The notes beneath the pieces are model-generated. The model saw only the letters and a list, made by a program, of their open reading frames with translations. It was not told the origin of the DNA and did not search any database. Made by a program: the position numbers and the translations under genes. Shown piece by piece: positions 52,267 through 61,101 of a DNA stretch of 64,000 nt. Position 1 is the first letter of the stretch; every line of letters starts with the position of its first letter. The stretch comes from Flavobacterium piscis (GTDB taxonomy: Bacteria > Bacteroidota > Bacteroidia > Flavobacteriales > Flavobacteriaceae). The stretch is from assembly GCF_001686925.1 (NCBI RefSeq), contig NZ_LVEN01000010.1:186001-250000 (forward strand). The letters run 5' to 3'.

Positions 52267-53424
52267 ATGCCATTATATCATAAACTCGGAAACTTTCCTC
52301 AAAAAAGACACACTCAATTCGAAAAACCAAACGGAGGTTTGTACTACGAACAATTATTTGGTACTGAAGGTTTTCATGGACATTCATCATTATCATATCA
52401 TGTTCACAGACCAACGCAGGTTAAAGAAATTTTAAACTCTTATTCGGTTGAACCCAAAATTGCAATTGGAAAAAATATAAAATCATTATTATTTAAAGGT
52501 TTTGAATTGAAACCTGAAAACGATTTTCTGGACAGCCGCAAAGCCATGTTAGTCAATAAAGACTGCATCATTGGATTGGCAGCTCCTAAAGAATCGCTTC
52601 GGAATTATTTCTATAAAAATGCCGATGCGGATGAAATGCTTTTCATTCATAAAGGAAAAGGAAAATTAAGAACCATGTTAGGCAATATTCCGTTTGAATA
52701 TGGAGATTATCTAATTATTCCAAGAGGCATCATTTATCAAATCGAATTTGAGACTGAAGAAAACCGACTATTTTACGTTGAATCTTATTCTCCTTTTTAC
52801 ACACCAAAACGTTATAAAAACCAATCGGGGCAACATTTAGAGCATTCGCCATTTTGCGAACGTGATTTTATTTTGCCAAACGAATTGGAAACACATGACG
52901 AAAAAGGCGATTTTTTAATTAAAATCAAAAAAGAAGGCATGATTCACGAAGTGGTTTATGCCACACATCCTTTTGATGTTGTGGGTTGGGACGGTTACAA
53001 TTTCCCATACGGATTTTCGATTCATAACTTCGAACCTATAACGGGACGTGTTCACCAACCGCCTCCGGTACATCAAACTTTTGAAACGGCCACTTTTGTC
53101 GTTTGTTCATTCTGTCCGAGACTTTACGATTATCATCCAAAAGCAATTCCGGCGCCATACAACCACAGTAATATAGATTCTGACGAAGTATTATATTACG
53201 TTGATGGCGATTTTATGAGTCGTAATAATATCGAGCAAGGTCATATTACTTTACATCCAAAAGGAATTCCGCATGGTCCGGCGCCAGGCGCAATGGAACG
53301 CAGTATTGGTCATAAAGAAACCCACGAATTAGCTGTTATGGTTGATACTTTCAGACCATTAATGGTTACGGAAGAAGCTATGGGCCTTGATGATGGAAAA
53401 TACTATAAGTCTTGGACTGAGTAA
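52267..53424 (+). CDS. hmgA: homogentisate 1,2-dioxygenase
   Basis: A non-heme iron dioxygenase that opens the ring of homogentisate to maleylacetoacetate in tyrosine and phenylalanine breakdown. The product is 385 residues, shorter than the about 440-residue human and Pseudomonas enzymes, as in Bacteroidota. Cupin motifs include DEMLFIHKGKGKLRTMLG and YGDYLIIPRG. The C-terminal iron site is in YNHSNIDSDEVLYYVDGDF and HPKGIPHGPAPG. It is directly followed by hppD, the previous enzyme of the pathway. Confidence 0.93.
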   Translation: MPLYHKLGNFPQKRHTQFEKPNGGLYYEQLFGTEGFHGHSSLSYHVHRPTQVKEILNSYSVEPKIAIGKNIKSLLFKGFELKPENDFLDSRKAMLVNKDCIIGLAAPKESLRNYFYKNADADEMLFIHKGKGKLRTMLGNIPFEYGDYLIIPRGIIYQIEFETEENRLFYVESYSPFYTPKRYKNQSGQHLEHSPFCERDFILPNELETHDEKGDFLIKIKKEGMIHEVVYATHPFDVVGWDGYNFPYGFSIHNFEPITGRVHQPPPVHQTFETATFVVCSFCPRLYDYHPKAIPAPYNHSNIDSDEVLYYVDGDFMSRNNIEQGHITLHPKGIPHGPAPGAMERSIGHKETHELAVMVDTFRPLMVTEEAMGLDDGKYYKSWTE

Positions 53425-53440
53425 TTATTGGAATCGATCT

Positions 53441-53527
53441 AACCGCAAAGTTCGCAAGGATTTTACGCAAAGATCGCTATGATACACTTTACGAACCTTG
53501 CGTAAAATCCTTGCGTTCCTTGCGGTT
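53441..53527. repeat. long two-part hairpin between hmgA and hppD
   Basis: AACCGCAA (53441-53448) pairs with TTGCGGTT (53520-53527), and the 18-base arms 53453-53470 and 53498-53515 are perfectly complementary, with a 27-base loop. It is followed by no T-run. It lies in the hmgA-hppD gap and could influence read-through or mRNA stability. Confidence 0.78.
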
Positions 53528-53595
53528 AAAAAACAAATCTTAAAAAACATTTCGGCACATCAAATAAACGATTAACCGATTAAACAATAAACATC

Positions 53596-54756
53596 ATGAG
53601 TAAAGAAATAAAATCAGTAGAATACGGTTTAGAAAAAATCTTTGAAGGAGCACAAGATTTCCTTCCACTATTAGGAACAGATTATGTAGAATTCTACGTA
53701 GGAAATGCAAAACAATCGGCACATTATTACAAAACTGCTTTTGGATATCAGTCATTGGCTTATGCCGGATTGGAAACCGGAGTTAGAGACAGAGCCTCTT
53801 ATGTTTTGAAACAAGATAAAATCAGAATTGTTTTAACAACGCCTTTAACACAGGACTCACCAATTCATGCACATCTTCAAAAACATGGTGACGGAGTAAA
53901 AGTCGCTGCACTTTGGGTTGAAGATGCCAGAAGCGCTTACGAAGAAACCATAAAGCGTGGGGCACGTTCTTTTATGGAACCAACCGTGGAATCTGATGAA
54001 TTTGGAGAAGTAGTTCGTTCGGGAATTTACACTTACGGAGAAACGGTTCACATTTTTGTGGAAAGAAAAAACTACAACGGAGTTTTCCTTCCGGGTTACA
54101 AAGAATGGAAATCAGATTATAATCCGGAACCAACAGGATTGAAATATATCGATCACATGGTAGGAAATGTGGGTTGGAATGAAATGAATACATGGGTAAA
54201 ATTCTACGAAGAAGTAATGGGATTCGTAAATTTCCTGTCATTTGATGACAAACAAATCACTACAGAATATTCTGCGTTGATGAGTAAAGTAATGTCTAAC
54301 GGAAACGGAAGAATTAAATTCCCAATCAATGAGCCGGCAGAAGGAAAGAAAAAATCGCAAATCGAAGAATACCTGGATTTCTACGGCGGGCCCGGAATTC
54401 AGCACATTGCTATTGCAACCGATGATATTATTAAAACCGTATCACAATTAAAAGCACGCGGAGTTGAATTTTTATCTGCTCCTCCTCACACCTATTACCA
54501 GGCAATTCCTGAAAGATTAGGAGTTCATATGGATATGATGAAAGAAGATATTAACGAAATTGAAAAATTAGCCATTATGGTTGATGCAGATGAAGATGGT
54601 TACTTATTACAAATATTTACCAAGCCGGTTCAGGACAGACCAACGCTTTTTTTCGAAATTATTCAACGAATGGGAGCAAAAGGATTTGGCGCAGGGAACT
54701 TTAAAGCCCTTTTTGAGTCGATTGAGAGAGAGCAGGAATTGAGAGGAACACTATAA
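53596..54756 (+). CDS. hppD: 4-hydroxyphenylpyruvate dioxygenase
   Basis: An Fe(II) enzyme that turns 4-hydroxyphenylpyruvate into homogentisate, feeding HmgA. 386 residues in two VOC-type domains. Iron ligands are His in YIDHMVGNV, His in GPGIQHIAIATDD and Glu in RPTLFFEIIQR. Also typical are GYLLQIFTKP and a C-terminal GAGNFKALFESIEREQ. It has the same strand and likely the same operon as hmgA. A homologue of fumarylacetoacetase is not in the window. Confidence 0.95.
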   Translation: MSKEIKSVEYGLEKIFEGAQDFLPLLGTDYVEFYVGNAKQSAHYYKTAFGYQSLAYAGLETGVRDRASYVLKQDKIRIVLTTPLTQDSPIHAHLQKHGDGVKVAALWVEDARSAYEETIKRGARSFMEPTVESDEFGEVVRSGIYTYGETVHIFVERKNYNGVFLPGYKEWKSDYNPEPTGLKYIDHMVGNVGWNEMNTWVKFYEEVMGFVNFLSFDDKQITTEYSALMSKVMSNGNGRIKFPINEPAEGKKKSQIEEYLDFYGGPGIQHIAIATDDIIKTVSQLKARGVEFLSAPPHTYYQAIPERLGVHMDMMKEDINEIEKLAIMVDADEDGYLLQIFTKPVQDRPTLFFEIIQRMGAKGFGAGNFKALFESIEREQELRGTL

Positions 54757-54865
54757 AACAACAAAATTTTTACATTAAACAGCATAATTCTCTGTAAAAT
54801 GATGGTTTTTATGCAAATGTTATGTTAAACTCACCTTTTGCTATTTCTTTTTTGAATTTTCTATA

Positions 54866-54989
54866 TATCTTTGCACTCGCAAATCAAGAAGGGGTGGTTT
54901 CCTTCTGAATTGATATAAATTTCATAATTTATAGTTTTTTGGTTAGTTAATAGCATAAAAACTCAGTCATTCCTTGACTGAGTTTTTTT
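54866..54989 (+). ncRNA. candidate small RNA gene with its own promoter and terminator
   Basis: TATCTTTG (54866-54873) is a clean -7 box with a TTTG at 54837-54840 upstream. About 85 bases later is a strong terminator: AAAAACTCAGTCA (54957-54969) pairing with TGACTGAGTTTTT (54975-54987), a 5-base loop and more T. The expected transcript is about 54880-54989. Near its 5' end, AGAAGG (54887-54892) pairs with CCTTCT (54901-54906), extended by ATCA (54883-54886) with TGAT (54911-54914). No coding frame of note lies between promoter and terminator. I do not recognise an RNA family. It sits downstream of hppD and upstream of the DUF3108 gene. Confidence 0.62.
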
Positions 54990-55055
54990 GTTTTGGTACA
55001 TTTGGAATAGAATTTGCATTTCTTTATCTTTATAATGAAATGTAAAAATTGTACT

Positions 55056-55826
55056 ATGAAAAAGATAATCCTACTTATATTAATTCTCACTACACTTGGT
55101 TTCGATTCAGCAAGAGAAGACGCTTTCGATACCGGAGAATACTTTAAATTCCGAATTCACTACGGAATTATCAATGCCGGTTACGCAACACTTGAAATAA
55201 AAGACGCTACAATAAGTAACAAAAAAGTATTTCATGCTATTGGCAAAGGCTACACTACCGGAATGTCAAAATTATTTTTTAAAGTAGAAGATTTGTACGA
55301 AAGCTATTTTGACAAACAAACAGGAAACCCTTACCGTTATGTTCGAAAAATCAACGAGGGCGGCTACACAAAAGATCAGGAAGGTTTTTTTAATCAAAAC
55401 GAAAACAGGATTTTAGTTAAAGATTACAAACGCAAAACCGAAAAAACGATTGTTATAACAGATAATGTTCAGGATATAATTTCGTCATTTTATTATTTAA
55501 GAAATCATCCTAATATTGACAAACTTAAATCAGGGGAATCGATCACAATCGACATGTTTTTTGATGACGAAATCACAAAATTTAAGTTAAAATATATAGG
55601 TCGTCAGGATATTACAACTAAATTTGGAACCGTTTCTACAATGATGTTTAAACCTTTGGTGCAAACAGGACGCGTTTTTAAAGAAAAAGAAAGCGTAACA
55701 CTTTGGATAACAGACGACGACAACAAAGTTCCGGTTAGAATAAAAGCAGATCTTGCTGTAGGGTCACTTAAGGCAGACCTAGACGAATATAAAGGATTAA
55801 AAAATCCGTTTAAAGTAAAAAAATAA
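55056..55826 (+). CDS. DUF3108-domain protein
   Basis: The 256-residue product starts at MKKIILLILILTTLGFDSA, a signal sequence. An ATG at 55014 lies too early relative to a TATCTTTA box at 55024-55031, so 55056 is preferred (55035 also possible). After the signal comes FKFRIHYGIINAGYATLEI, the DUF3108 opening, a beta-rich body (YFDKQTGNPYRYVRKINEGG) and a closing WITDDDNKVPVRIKADLAVGS. It is probably periplasmic or outer-membrane associated. Its function is unknown. Its stop overlaps the tryptophan dioxygenase start (TAATG), which implies translational coupling. Confidence 0.83.
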   Translation: MKKIILLILILTTLGFDSAREDAFDTGEYFKFRIHYGIINAGYATLEIKDATISNKKVFHAIGKGYTTGMSKLFFKVEDLYESYFDKQTGNPYRYVRKINEGGYTKDQEGFFNQNENRILVKDYKRKTEKTIVITDNVQDIISSFYYLRNHPNIDKLKSGESITIDMFFDDEITKFKLKYIGRQDITTKFGTVSTMMFKPLVQTGRVFKEKESVTLWITDDDNKVPVRIKADLAVGSLKADLDEYKGLKNPFKVKK

Positions 55827-56767
55827 TGAATACCACAGATCATTCTGAATCAATTTTAAAAGAAATTGACCTTAAATTTCAAGCTATTAATCAAAAAACT
55901 GAAGTTCAGTTAGAAGGATTACTTTGGTCAAAACCAATTACTTATTGGGATTACATTCAGACTGATGCTCTTTTGAATTTACAAATACAACGCACCACAC
56001 TTCCTGACGAAATGGTTTTTATCATGTACCATCAGGTAAATGAATTAATTTTTAAAATGATTTTGTGGGAAATTGATCAAATTGCAGACACGCAGAACAT
56101 TCAGGTTGATTTTTTTAGCGAAAGATTATCCAGAATCACACGTTATTTTGACATGCTCACCAATTCGTTCAGCATTATGGAAAACGGGATGGACGTTGAT
56201 CAATACATGAAATTTAGAAATACACTAACTCCCGCAAGTGGTTTTCAAAGTGCACAATACAGATTGATAGAATTTGCCTCGACAGATGTCATCAATTTAA
56301 CAGATCGCAGGTACAAAGATAATTTTGATGAAAATACAGATTTAGAAACAAGCTTTGAACATTTATACTGGCAAGCTGCCGGAAAAGATTACCATACCGG
56401 AGAGAAATCATACCTGCTTAAAGAATTTGAAAATAAATATAAAGATCAATTCCTGAAACAAATTTCTGCATTCAAAACAAAAAATATCTGGCAGAAATTC
56501 ACACAACTTCCTATCGAAGATCAGCAAAATCCAGCATTAATTGAAGCAATGCGTCACTATGACAAAACAGTGAATATCACTTGGGTTATGCAGCATTTAA
56601 ATACAGCAAGAAAATATATTTTAGAAAGCGGAAAAGGCAATGGTGAAGCCACAGGAGGAAGCGACTGGCAAAAATATATGCATCCAAAATACCAAAGACG
56701 CATCTTTTTTCCTAAATTGTGGACCGAAGAAGAATTGTCTAATTGGGGAACTGAAACCACAGTTTAA
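55826..56767 (+). CDS. tryptophan 2,3-dioxygenase family protein
   Basis: This 313-residue, mainly helical heme dioxygenase-type protein shows the substrate motif FIMYHQVNELIFKMILWEID, in which the His is likely a substrate-contacting residue. The heme side follows with TPASGFQSAQYRLIEF, and the C-terminal end GGSDWQKYMHPKYQRRIFFP matches the family's GGS substrate loop. It would start kynurenine formation from tryptophan. The kynureninase and kynurenine formamidase genes are not in the window. It is coupled to the DUF3108 gene and near hmgA/hppD, suggesting an aromatic amino acid catabolic region. Confidence 0.85.
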   Translation: MNTTDHSESILKEIDLKFQAINQKTEVQLEGLLWSKPITYWDYIQTDALLNLQIQRTTLPDEMVFIMYHQVNELIFKMILWEIDQIADTQNIQVDFFSERLSRITRYFDMLTNSFSIMENGMDVDQYMKFRNTLTPASGFQSAQYRLIEFASTDVINLTDRRYKDNFDENTDLETSFEHLYWQAAGKDYHTGEKSYLLKEFENKYKDQFLKQISAFKTKNIWQKFTQLPIEDQQNPALIEAMRHYDKTVNITWVMQHLNTARKYILESGKGNGEATGGSDWQKYMHPKYQRRIFFPKLWTEEELSNWGTETTV

Positions 56768-56788
56768 TTTCCAAAAAAATAAATAAGT

Positions 56789-58009
56789 TTGAAAAAAATA
56801 CTCGTAATTATAATCCTGCTATTTTCAATAATTTCATGTAATAAAACCGCTGAAAAAGTTGAAATTAAAATTACAAAACCAAAAACCAAGAAAGTAGAAT
56901 TTGGTTTTAATTACGCCGATTTTAATGTTCTTCAAGACACTATAAAAAAAGGAGATTCTTTTGGATCTATCATTCAAGGTCAAAATATTGGCGACAAAAA
57001 AGTCTTTGATGTTGTCGAGCAAATAAAAGATTCTTTTAATGTAAGAAGCATTCGATACAATAAACCTTACACTATTCTTCGAGCAAAAAACAAAACAAAC
57101 CAACTGCAGGTTTTTATTTATCAGCCAGATGCATTATCATATTATGTAATCGATTTTCGAGATAGTATTGCAAAAGCTTACAAAAAAGTAAAACCCGTTA
57201 CTCTTAAACGCAAAATTATTGGTGGCGTTTTAAAAAGTTCGTTATCCGAAACTTTAGGAAACGAAAGTGTAGAAACAGCACTTGCAAGCAGAATTACAAA
57301 AGTCTTTTCTTGGTCTATCGACTTTTTTAAACTTAAAAAAGGAGACCGCTATGGTTTAATTTTTACAGAACGTTTTATAAACGGTAAAACCTATGATGGA
57401 GTTGAAGATCTTGAAGCTGCATTTTTTGAATATAAAGGAAAAATAGTATACGCATTCCCGTTTGAAAAAGATACGCTATCAGGAAAAGTAGAATATTATG
57501 ATGATGAAGGAAAAACACTGAAAAATTTCTTCCTGAAAACACCAATCAAATTTAGCCGAATTACTTCAAGATTCACTGCAAACAGATTTCACCCTGTTCA
57601 ACATACCTGGAAAGCGCACAAAGGAACTGATTATGCCGCTCCAACAGGAACGCCAATTTCAACAACAGCATCCGGAGTTGTAGAAGCAACGGGATACACT
57701 GCAGGAAACGGAAATTTTGTAAAAGTAAAGCATAACGGAACCTACTCTACTCAGTATTTACACATGTCGAGAATTTTAGTAAAACGCGGACAAAGAGTGA
57801 CGCAAGGACAAACTATTGGCTTAGTAGGAAGCACAGGATTAGCTACCGGACCTCACGTTTGTTATCGTTTCTGGAAAAATGGAATTCAGGTTGATGCACT
57901 TCGACTTAACTTACCTACAGGAGAATCACTGACAGGAAATGACAGATCACGCTTTATGAAGCAAATCGAACCTTTGAAAAGAGAATTAGATAGCATTGGT
58001 AATTTATAA
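56789..58009 (+). CDS. M23 family lipoprotein metallopeptidase
   Basis: The 406-residue protein starts with TTG (56789). The signal MKKILVIIILLFSIISC gives a lipobox with Cys17. The M23 (LytM) domain contains HKGTD (His277, Asp281) and QYLHMSRI. The final motif is GPHVCYRF (355-361) instead of GPHxHYEF: the second His, normally a zinc ligand, is Cys358. Cys can still hold zinc, so the enzyme may be active, or it may have become a non-catalytic activator like EnvC. The preceding region is beta-rich. The gene ends 35 bases before an unrecognised protein gene. Confidence 0.87.
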   Translation: MKKILVIIILLFSIISCNKTAEKVEIKITKPKTKKVEFGFNYADFNVLQDTIKKGDSFGSIIQGQNIGDKKVFDVVEQIKDSFNVRSIRYNKPYTILRAKNKTNQLQVFIYQPDALSYYVIDFRDSIAKAYKKVKPVTLKRKIIGGVLKSSLSETLGNESVETALASRITKVFSWSIDFFKLKKGDRYGLIFTERFINGKTYDGVEDLEAAFFEYKGKIVYAFPFEKDTLSGKVEYYDDEGKTLKNFFLKTPIKFSRITSRFTANRFHPVQHTWKAHKGTDYAAPTGTPISTTASGVVEATGYTAGNGNFVKVKHNGTYSTQYLHMSRILVKRGQRVTQGQTIGLVGSTGLATGPHVCYRFWKNGIQVDALRLNLPTGESLTGNDRSRFMKQIEPLKRELDSIGNL

Positions 58010-58044
58010 ATTTCTTAAAATCTCAATTTTTAAATAGTAAGGAA

Positions 58045-58665
58045 ATGAAAAACGCTCGTCTTAAAGCAATTTATAATGAAACTTTTTCAGGTTTAAAACT
58101 ATTCTACAGAGACACCGATTTATCTGATGCGTTAATTTCAAATTACAAGATTGGGCAAATTATTCAGGAAAAAGGTTTTACCGACATGAGTTCTTTGGGC
58201 GGCGGGATTTACGGCAATTTAAGATATTTAATAGCGAGTGCTCATCCAAAAGATTTATCTAAATTCAATCCTGATTCAGCAAAAAACGGTCACTTTCTTT
58301 TAGATTCTATAGCTTATTTTAAAGTATTGGACATTTATAAGATTGAAAACAAAACACAGGTTTTCCTTTTAAATATTCCAGACAATTCTTTAACGCTTCT
58401 TAAAAATTCAACTTCAAACTTAGAAGAAGAAATTATCGAAAAAGCGCGAAAAAAATTTTCAGACAAAATCAATTTACCTTTAGTTCCGGAACTACAAACT
58501 GAGAAGTGGAAAGAAAGAACTAAATCCCCCATTGGAATAGATGAAAATGGCCATTTGTTTTTTGATGATTCTAAGATTAAAACTGAACCATTAAAAAGAA
58601 TAGAGATTAATGTCACCAAGAAAACAATTGAAGTGAATAAAAAACCTTGGTGGAAAATTTGGTAA
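58045..58665 (+). CDS. unrecognised 206-residue protein
   Basis: A soluble protein without a signal peptide, starting MKNARLKAIYNETFSGLKLF and ending KTIEVNKKPWWKIW. The N-terminal half is mixed helix and strand, including FTDMSSLGGGIYGNLRYLIAS. The C-terminal half has a basic EKARKKFSDKI segment and a tail rich in Lys and Trp. I find no motif that identifies it. It lies in a short run of same-strand genes between the M23 lipoprotein and a small lipoprotein. Confidence 0.65.
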   Translation: MKNARLKAIYNETFSGLKLFYRDTDLSDALISNYKIGQIIQEKGFTDMSSLGGGIYGNLRYLIASAHPKDLSKFNPDSAKNGHFLLDSIAYFKVLDIYKIENKTQVFLLNIPDNSLTLLKNSTSNLEEEIIEKARKKFSDKINLPLVPELQTEKWKERTKSPIGIDENGHLFFDDSKIKTEPLKRIEINVTKKTIEVNKKPWWKIW

Positions 58666-58699
58666 AAACCTCTTTTTCTACTCAACCATCAGTCAATTA

Positions 58700-59035
58700 A
58701 TGAAAAGAACTTTACTACTATTTTCTTCTACAATAATTTTAGGATGCTCTCAGCCACATGCTTTTGTTTTAAACGACACAAAAGAAGATAAATATTATGT
58801 CTTAAAACTAGTCAATCAAGCCTTTAAGGAAGATCAAATTGATAAATCGCCTTTAATTGTAATAAATGGAGTTCCCTTTAAATATGACAAAAAACAAGAT
58901 ACCATAATATTACCTCTTAAAAAAACTGACATTATAGATTTAGATTTTTTAAATAAAAACAGCAGTCGCATCATTTATAATGAAAGAGAAAATGATGGCG
59001 CCATTATAATAACAGCAAAACAAATAAACTTATAA
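58700..59035 (+). CDS. small lipoprotein of unknown function
   Basis: A 111-residue lipoprotein. MKRTLLLFSSTIILGC contains a lipobox with the Cys at residue 16. The mature part is a short mixed-structure domain with NGVPFKYDKKQDTI and a closing DGAIIITAKQINL, which ends on a beta strand like a TonB-receptor plug-related or DUF-type fold. No family was recognised. It follows the 206-residue gene after 34 bases and precedes pgi. Confidence 0.62.
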   Translation: MKRTLLLFSSTIILGCSQPHAFVLNDTKEDKYYVLKLVNQAFKEDQIDKSPLIVINGVPFKYDKKQDTIILPLKKTDIIDLDFLNKNSSRIIYNERENDGAIIITAKQINL

Positions 59036-59139
59036 ATCGTTTTCGTAACTATTTGTTATATAATTGTGAAGCTTAAAGCTATTAAAAGTAATTTCAGTAT
59101 TTTTGTTTTTTTATAACCACATTCTCAATTAAACAAAAA

Positions 59140-60783
59140 ATGGCTTTAAACACAACAAACCCAACCGGGACTGAAGCGTGGAAAAATCTGCAAAACCACT
59201 ATAACGCAATTCACGAAACTACGATACAAGAATTATTTCAACAAGATAATGCTCGTGTTGAAAAATTCAATTTACAATGGAACGACTTTTTAGTAGATTA
59301 TTCTAAAAACAATATCAGTCAGGAAACTGTTACTCTTTTATTAGAATTGGCCAATTCGATTGGATTAAAAGAAGCGATTGCTCAATACTTTGGTGGAGAA
59401 ATCATCAACCAAACAGAAAACCGTGCTGTTTTACACACTGCTTTGCGTGCGCCTGAATCGGCAACTATAAAAGTTGATGGTGAAAATGTAATTCCCGAAG
59501 TTTACGAAGTAAAAAATAAAATCAAACAATTCAGCCACGAAGTTATTTCTGGCGAAAGAAAAGGTTTTACAGGAAAAGCGTTTACTGATGTTGTAAATAT
59601 TGGTATTGGAGGTTCTGACCTTGGTCCGGTTATGGCAGTTGAAGCATTACAGTTTTATAAAAATCATTTAAACCTACATTTCGTTTCTAATGTTGATGGC
59701 GATCACGTTAATGAAGTAATTAAAAAATTAAATCCTGAAACGACTTTATTTTTAATTGTTTCTAAAACTTTTACTACTCAGGAAACCTTATCAAACTCAG
59801 AAACGATCAAAGAATGGTTTTTGAAATCAGCTTCTCAGGAAGATATTGCAAAACATTTCGTTGCTGTTTCAACTAATATTCAAAAAGTAACTGAATTTGG
59901 GATTAATCCGGATAACGTTTTCCCGATGTGGGATTGGGTTGGAGGAAGATTCTCTTTATGGAGCGCCGTAGGTTTAAGCATTAGTTTAGCAATAGGTTTC
60001 GATAATTACAATGATTTATTGAAAGGTGCCAACGAAATGGACAACCATTTTAAATCGGCAGAATTCGACGAAAACATTCCTGTAATTCTGGCCTTGTTAA
60101 GTGTTTGGTATAACAATTTCTTTGGAGCAGAAAGTGAAGCCTTGATTCCATACACACAATATTTATCTAAATTAGCTCCTTACTTGCAACAGGCCACTAT
60201 GGAAAGTAACGGAAAAAGTGTTGGCCGTGACGGAAAACCTGTGAACTACCAAACGGGAACTATCATTTGGGGAGAACCGGGAACAAACTCGCAACATGCC
60301 TTTTTTCAATTGATTCACCAGGGAACAAAATTAATTCCGACTGATTTTATTGGATTTGTTAAACCATTATATGGCAATGAAGATCACCATGATAAACTGA
60401 TGTCTAACTTTTTTGCTCAGACCGAAGCTTTATTAAACGGAAAAACAGCAGCACAAGTTCAGGCCGAATTTGACAAGCAAGGACTTTCGACAGAAAAAGC
60501 ATCTTATTTATTACCCTTCAAAGTTTTTACAGGAAACAAACCAACGAACACTATCTTAATTCAAAAATTGACACCTAAAAGTTTAGGTTCGTTAATTGCT
60601 TTATATGAACATAAAATTTTCGTTCAGGGTGTTATCTGGAACATTTTTAGTTTTGATCAGTGGGGAGTAGAATTAGGAAAACAATTGGCTAATTCTATTT
60701 TAGATGAAATTAACACTAAAACGGTAAAAAATCATGATAGTTCGACTTCGTTTTTGTTAAATCACTTTTTGAAGAATAAATAA
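59140..60783 (+). CDS. pgi: glucose-6-phosphate isomerase
   Basis: Interconverts glucose 6-phosphate and fructose 6-phosphate in glycolysis and gluconeogenesis. 547 residues, full length for the bacterial-type enzyme. Sugar-phosphate motifs include [19 protein letters not shown] and [16 protein letters not shown]. The catalytic Glu lies in [22 protein letters not shown], and the closing [12 protein letters not shown] is typical. It is monocistronic with a terminator at 60813-60848. Confidence 0.96.
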   Translation: MALNTTNPTGTEAWKNLQNHYNAIHETTIQELFQQDNARVEKFNLQWNDFLVDYSKNNISQETVTLLLELANSIGLKEAIAQYFGGEIINQTENRAVLHTALRAPESATIKVDGENVIPEVYEVKNKIKQFSHEVISGERKGFTGKAFTDVVNIGIGGSDLGPVMAVEALQFYKNHLNLHFVSNVDGDHVNEVIKKLNPETTLFLIVSKTFTTQETLSNSETIKEWFLKSASQEDIAKHFVAVSTNIQKVTEFGINPDNVFPMWDWVGGRFSLWSAVGLSISLAIGFDNYNDLLKGANEMDNHFKSAEFDENIPVILALLSVWYNNFFGAESEALIPYTQYLSKLAPYLQQATMESNGKSVGRDGKPVNYQTGTIIWGEPGTNSQHAFFQLIHQGTKLIPTDFIGFVKPLYGNEDHHDKLMSNFFAQTEALLNGKTAAQVQAEFDKQGLSTEKASYLLPFKVFTGNKPTNTILIQKLTPKSLGSLIALYEHKIFVQGVIWNIFSFDQWGVELGKQLANSILDEINTKTVKNHDSSTSFLLNHFLKNK

Positions 60784-60812
60784 AAACTGAATAAAAAAAT
60801 CTCAATAAACTG

Positions 60813-60848
60813 AAACGCCTTAATTTAAGAAAAATTAAGGCGTTTTTT
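60813..60848 (+). terminator. terminator of pgi
   Basis: AAACGCCTTAATTT (60813-60826) pairs with AAATTAAGGCGTTT (60832-60845), then T-run to 60848. The following 250 bases contain no gene. Confidence 0.88.
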
Positions 60849-61069
60849 CGTATAAAAACAACACAAAAAGCACCTAAAACACTGATTATTGCAAGTTTAG
60901 CACTACAAGACAGTTGAAATCATTACGATTTTAACAAAATACAGTAGTAAAAATTTAAAAAATCGTTATTTTATTTAATAAAAAAAGAAAAAATCATTTT
61001 AATGCGCAACAGATTATATAAAACTTATTTTTCTTAACATTTTGATAACACTATCTGATTTAATTGTTA

Positions 61070-61077
61070 TAATTTTG
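61070..61077 (+). promoter_or_regulatory. -7 box of the TonB-dependent receptor gene
   Basis: TAATTTTG matches TAnnTTTG, 24 bases before the ATG. A TTTG at 61041-61044 is 25 bases upstream, a little longer than the usual 17-23 base spacer. Confidence 0.6.
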
Positions 61078-61101
61078 CCAAAAACAATAAACTAATAACA
61101 A

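Noticed and set aside
54880..54920. Resemblance of ATCAAGAAGGGGTGG to the first part of a SAM-I riboswitch.
   Set aside because: The core sequence that follows in SAM-I (conserved CUGGCCC and AUGAAACC parts) is absent, and the element is followed by an independent terminator rather than a methionine gene.
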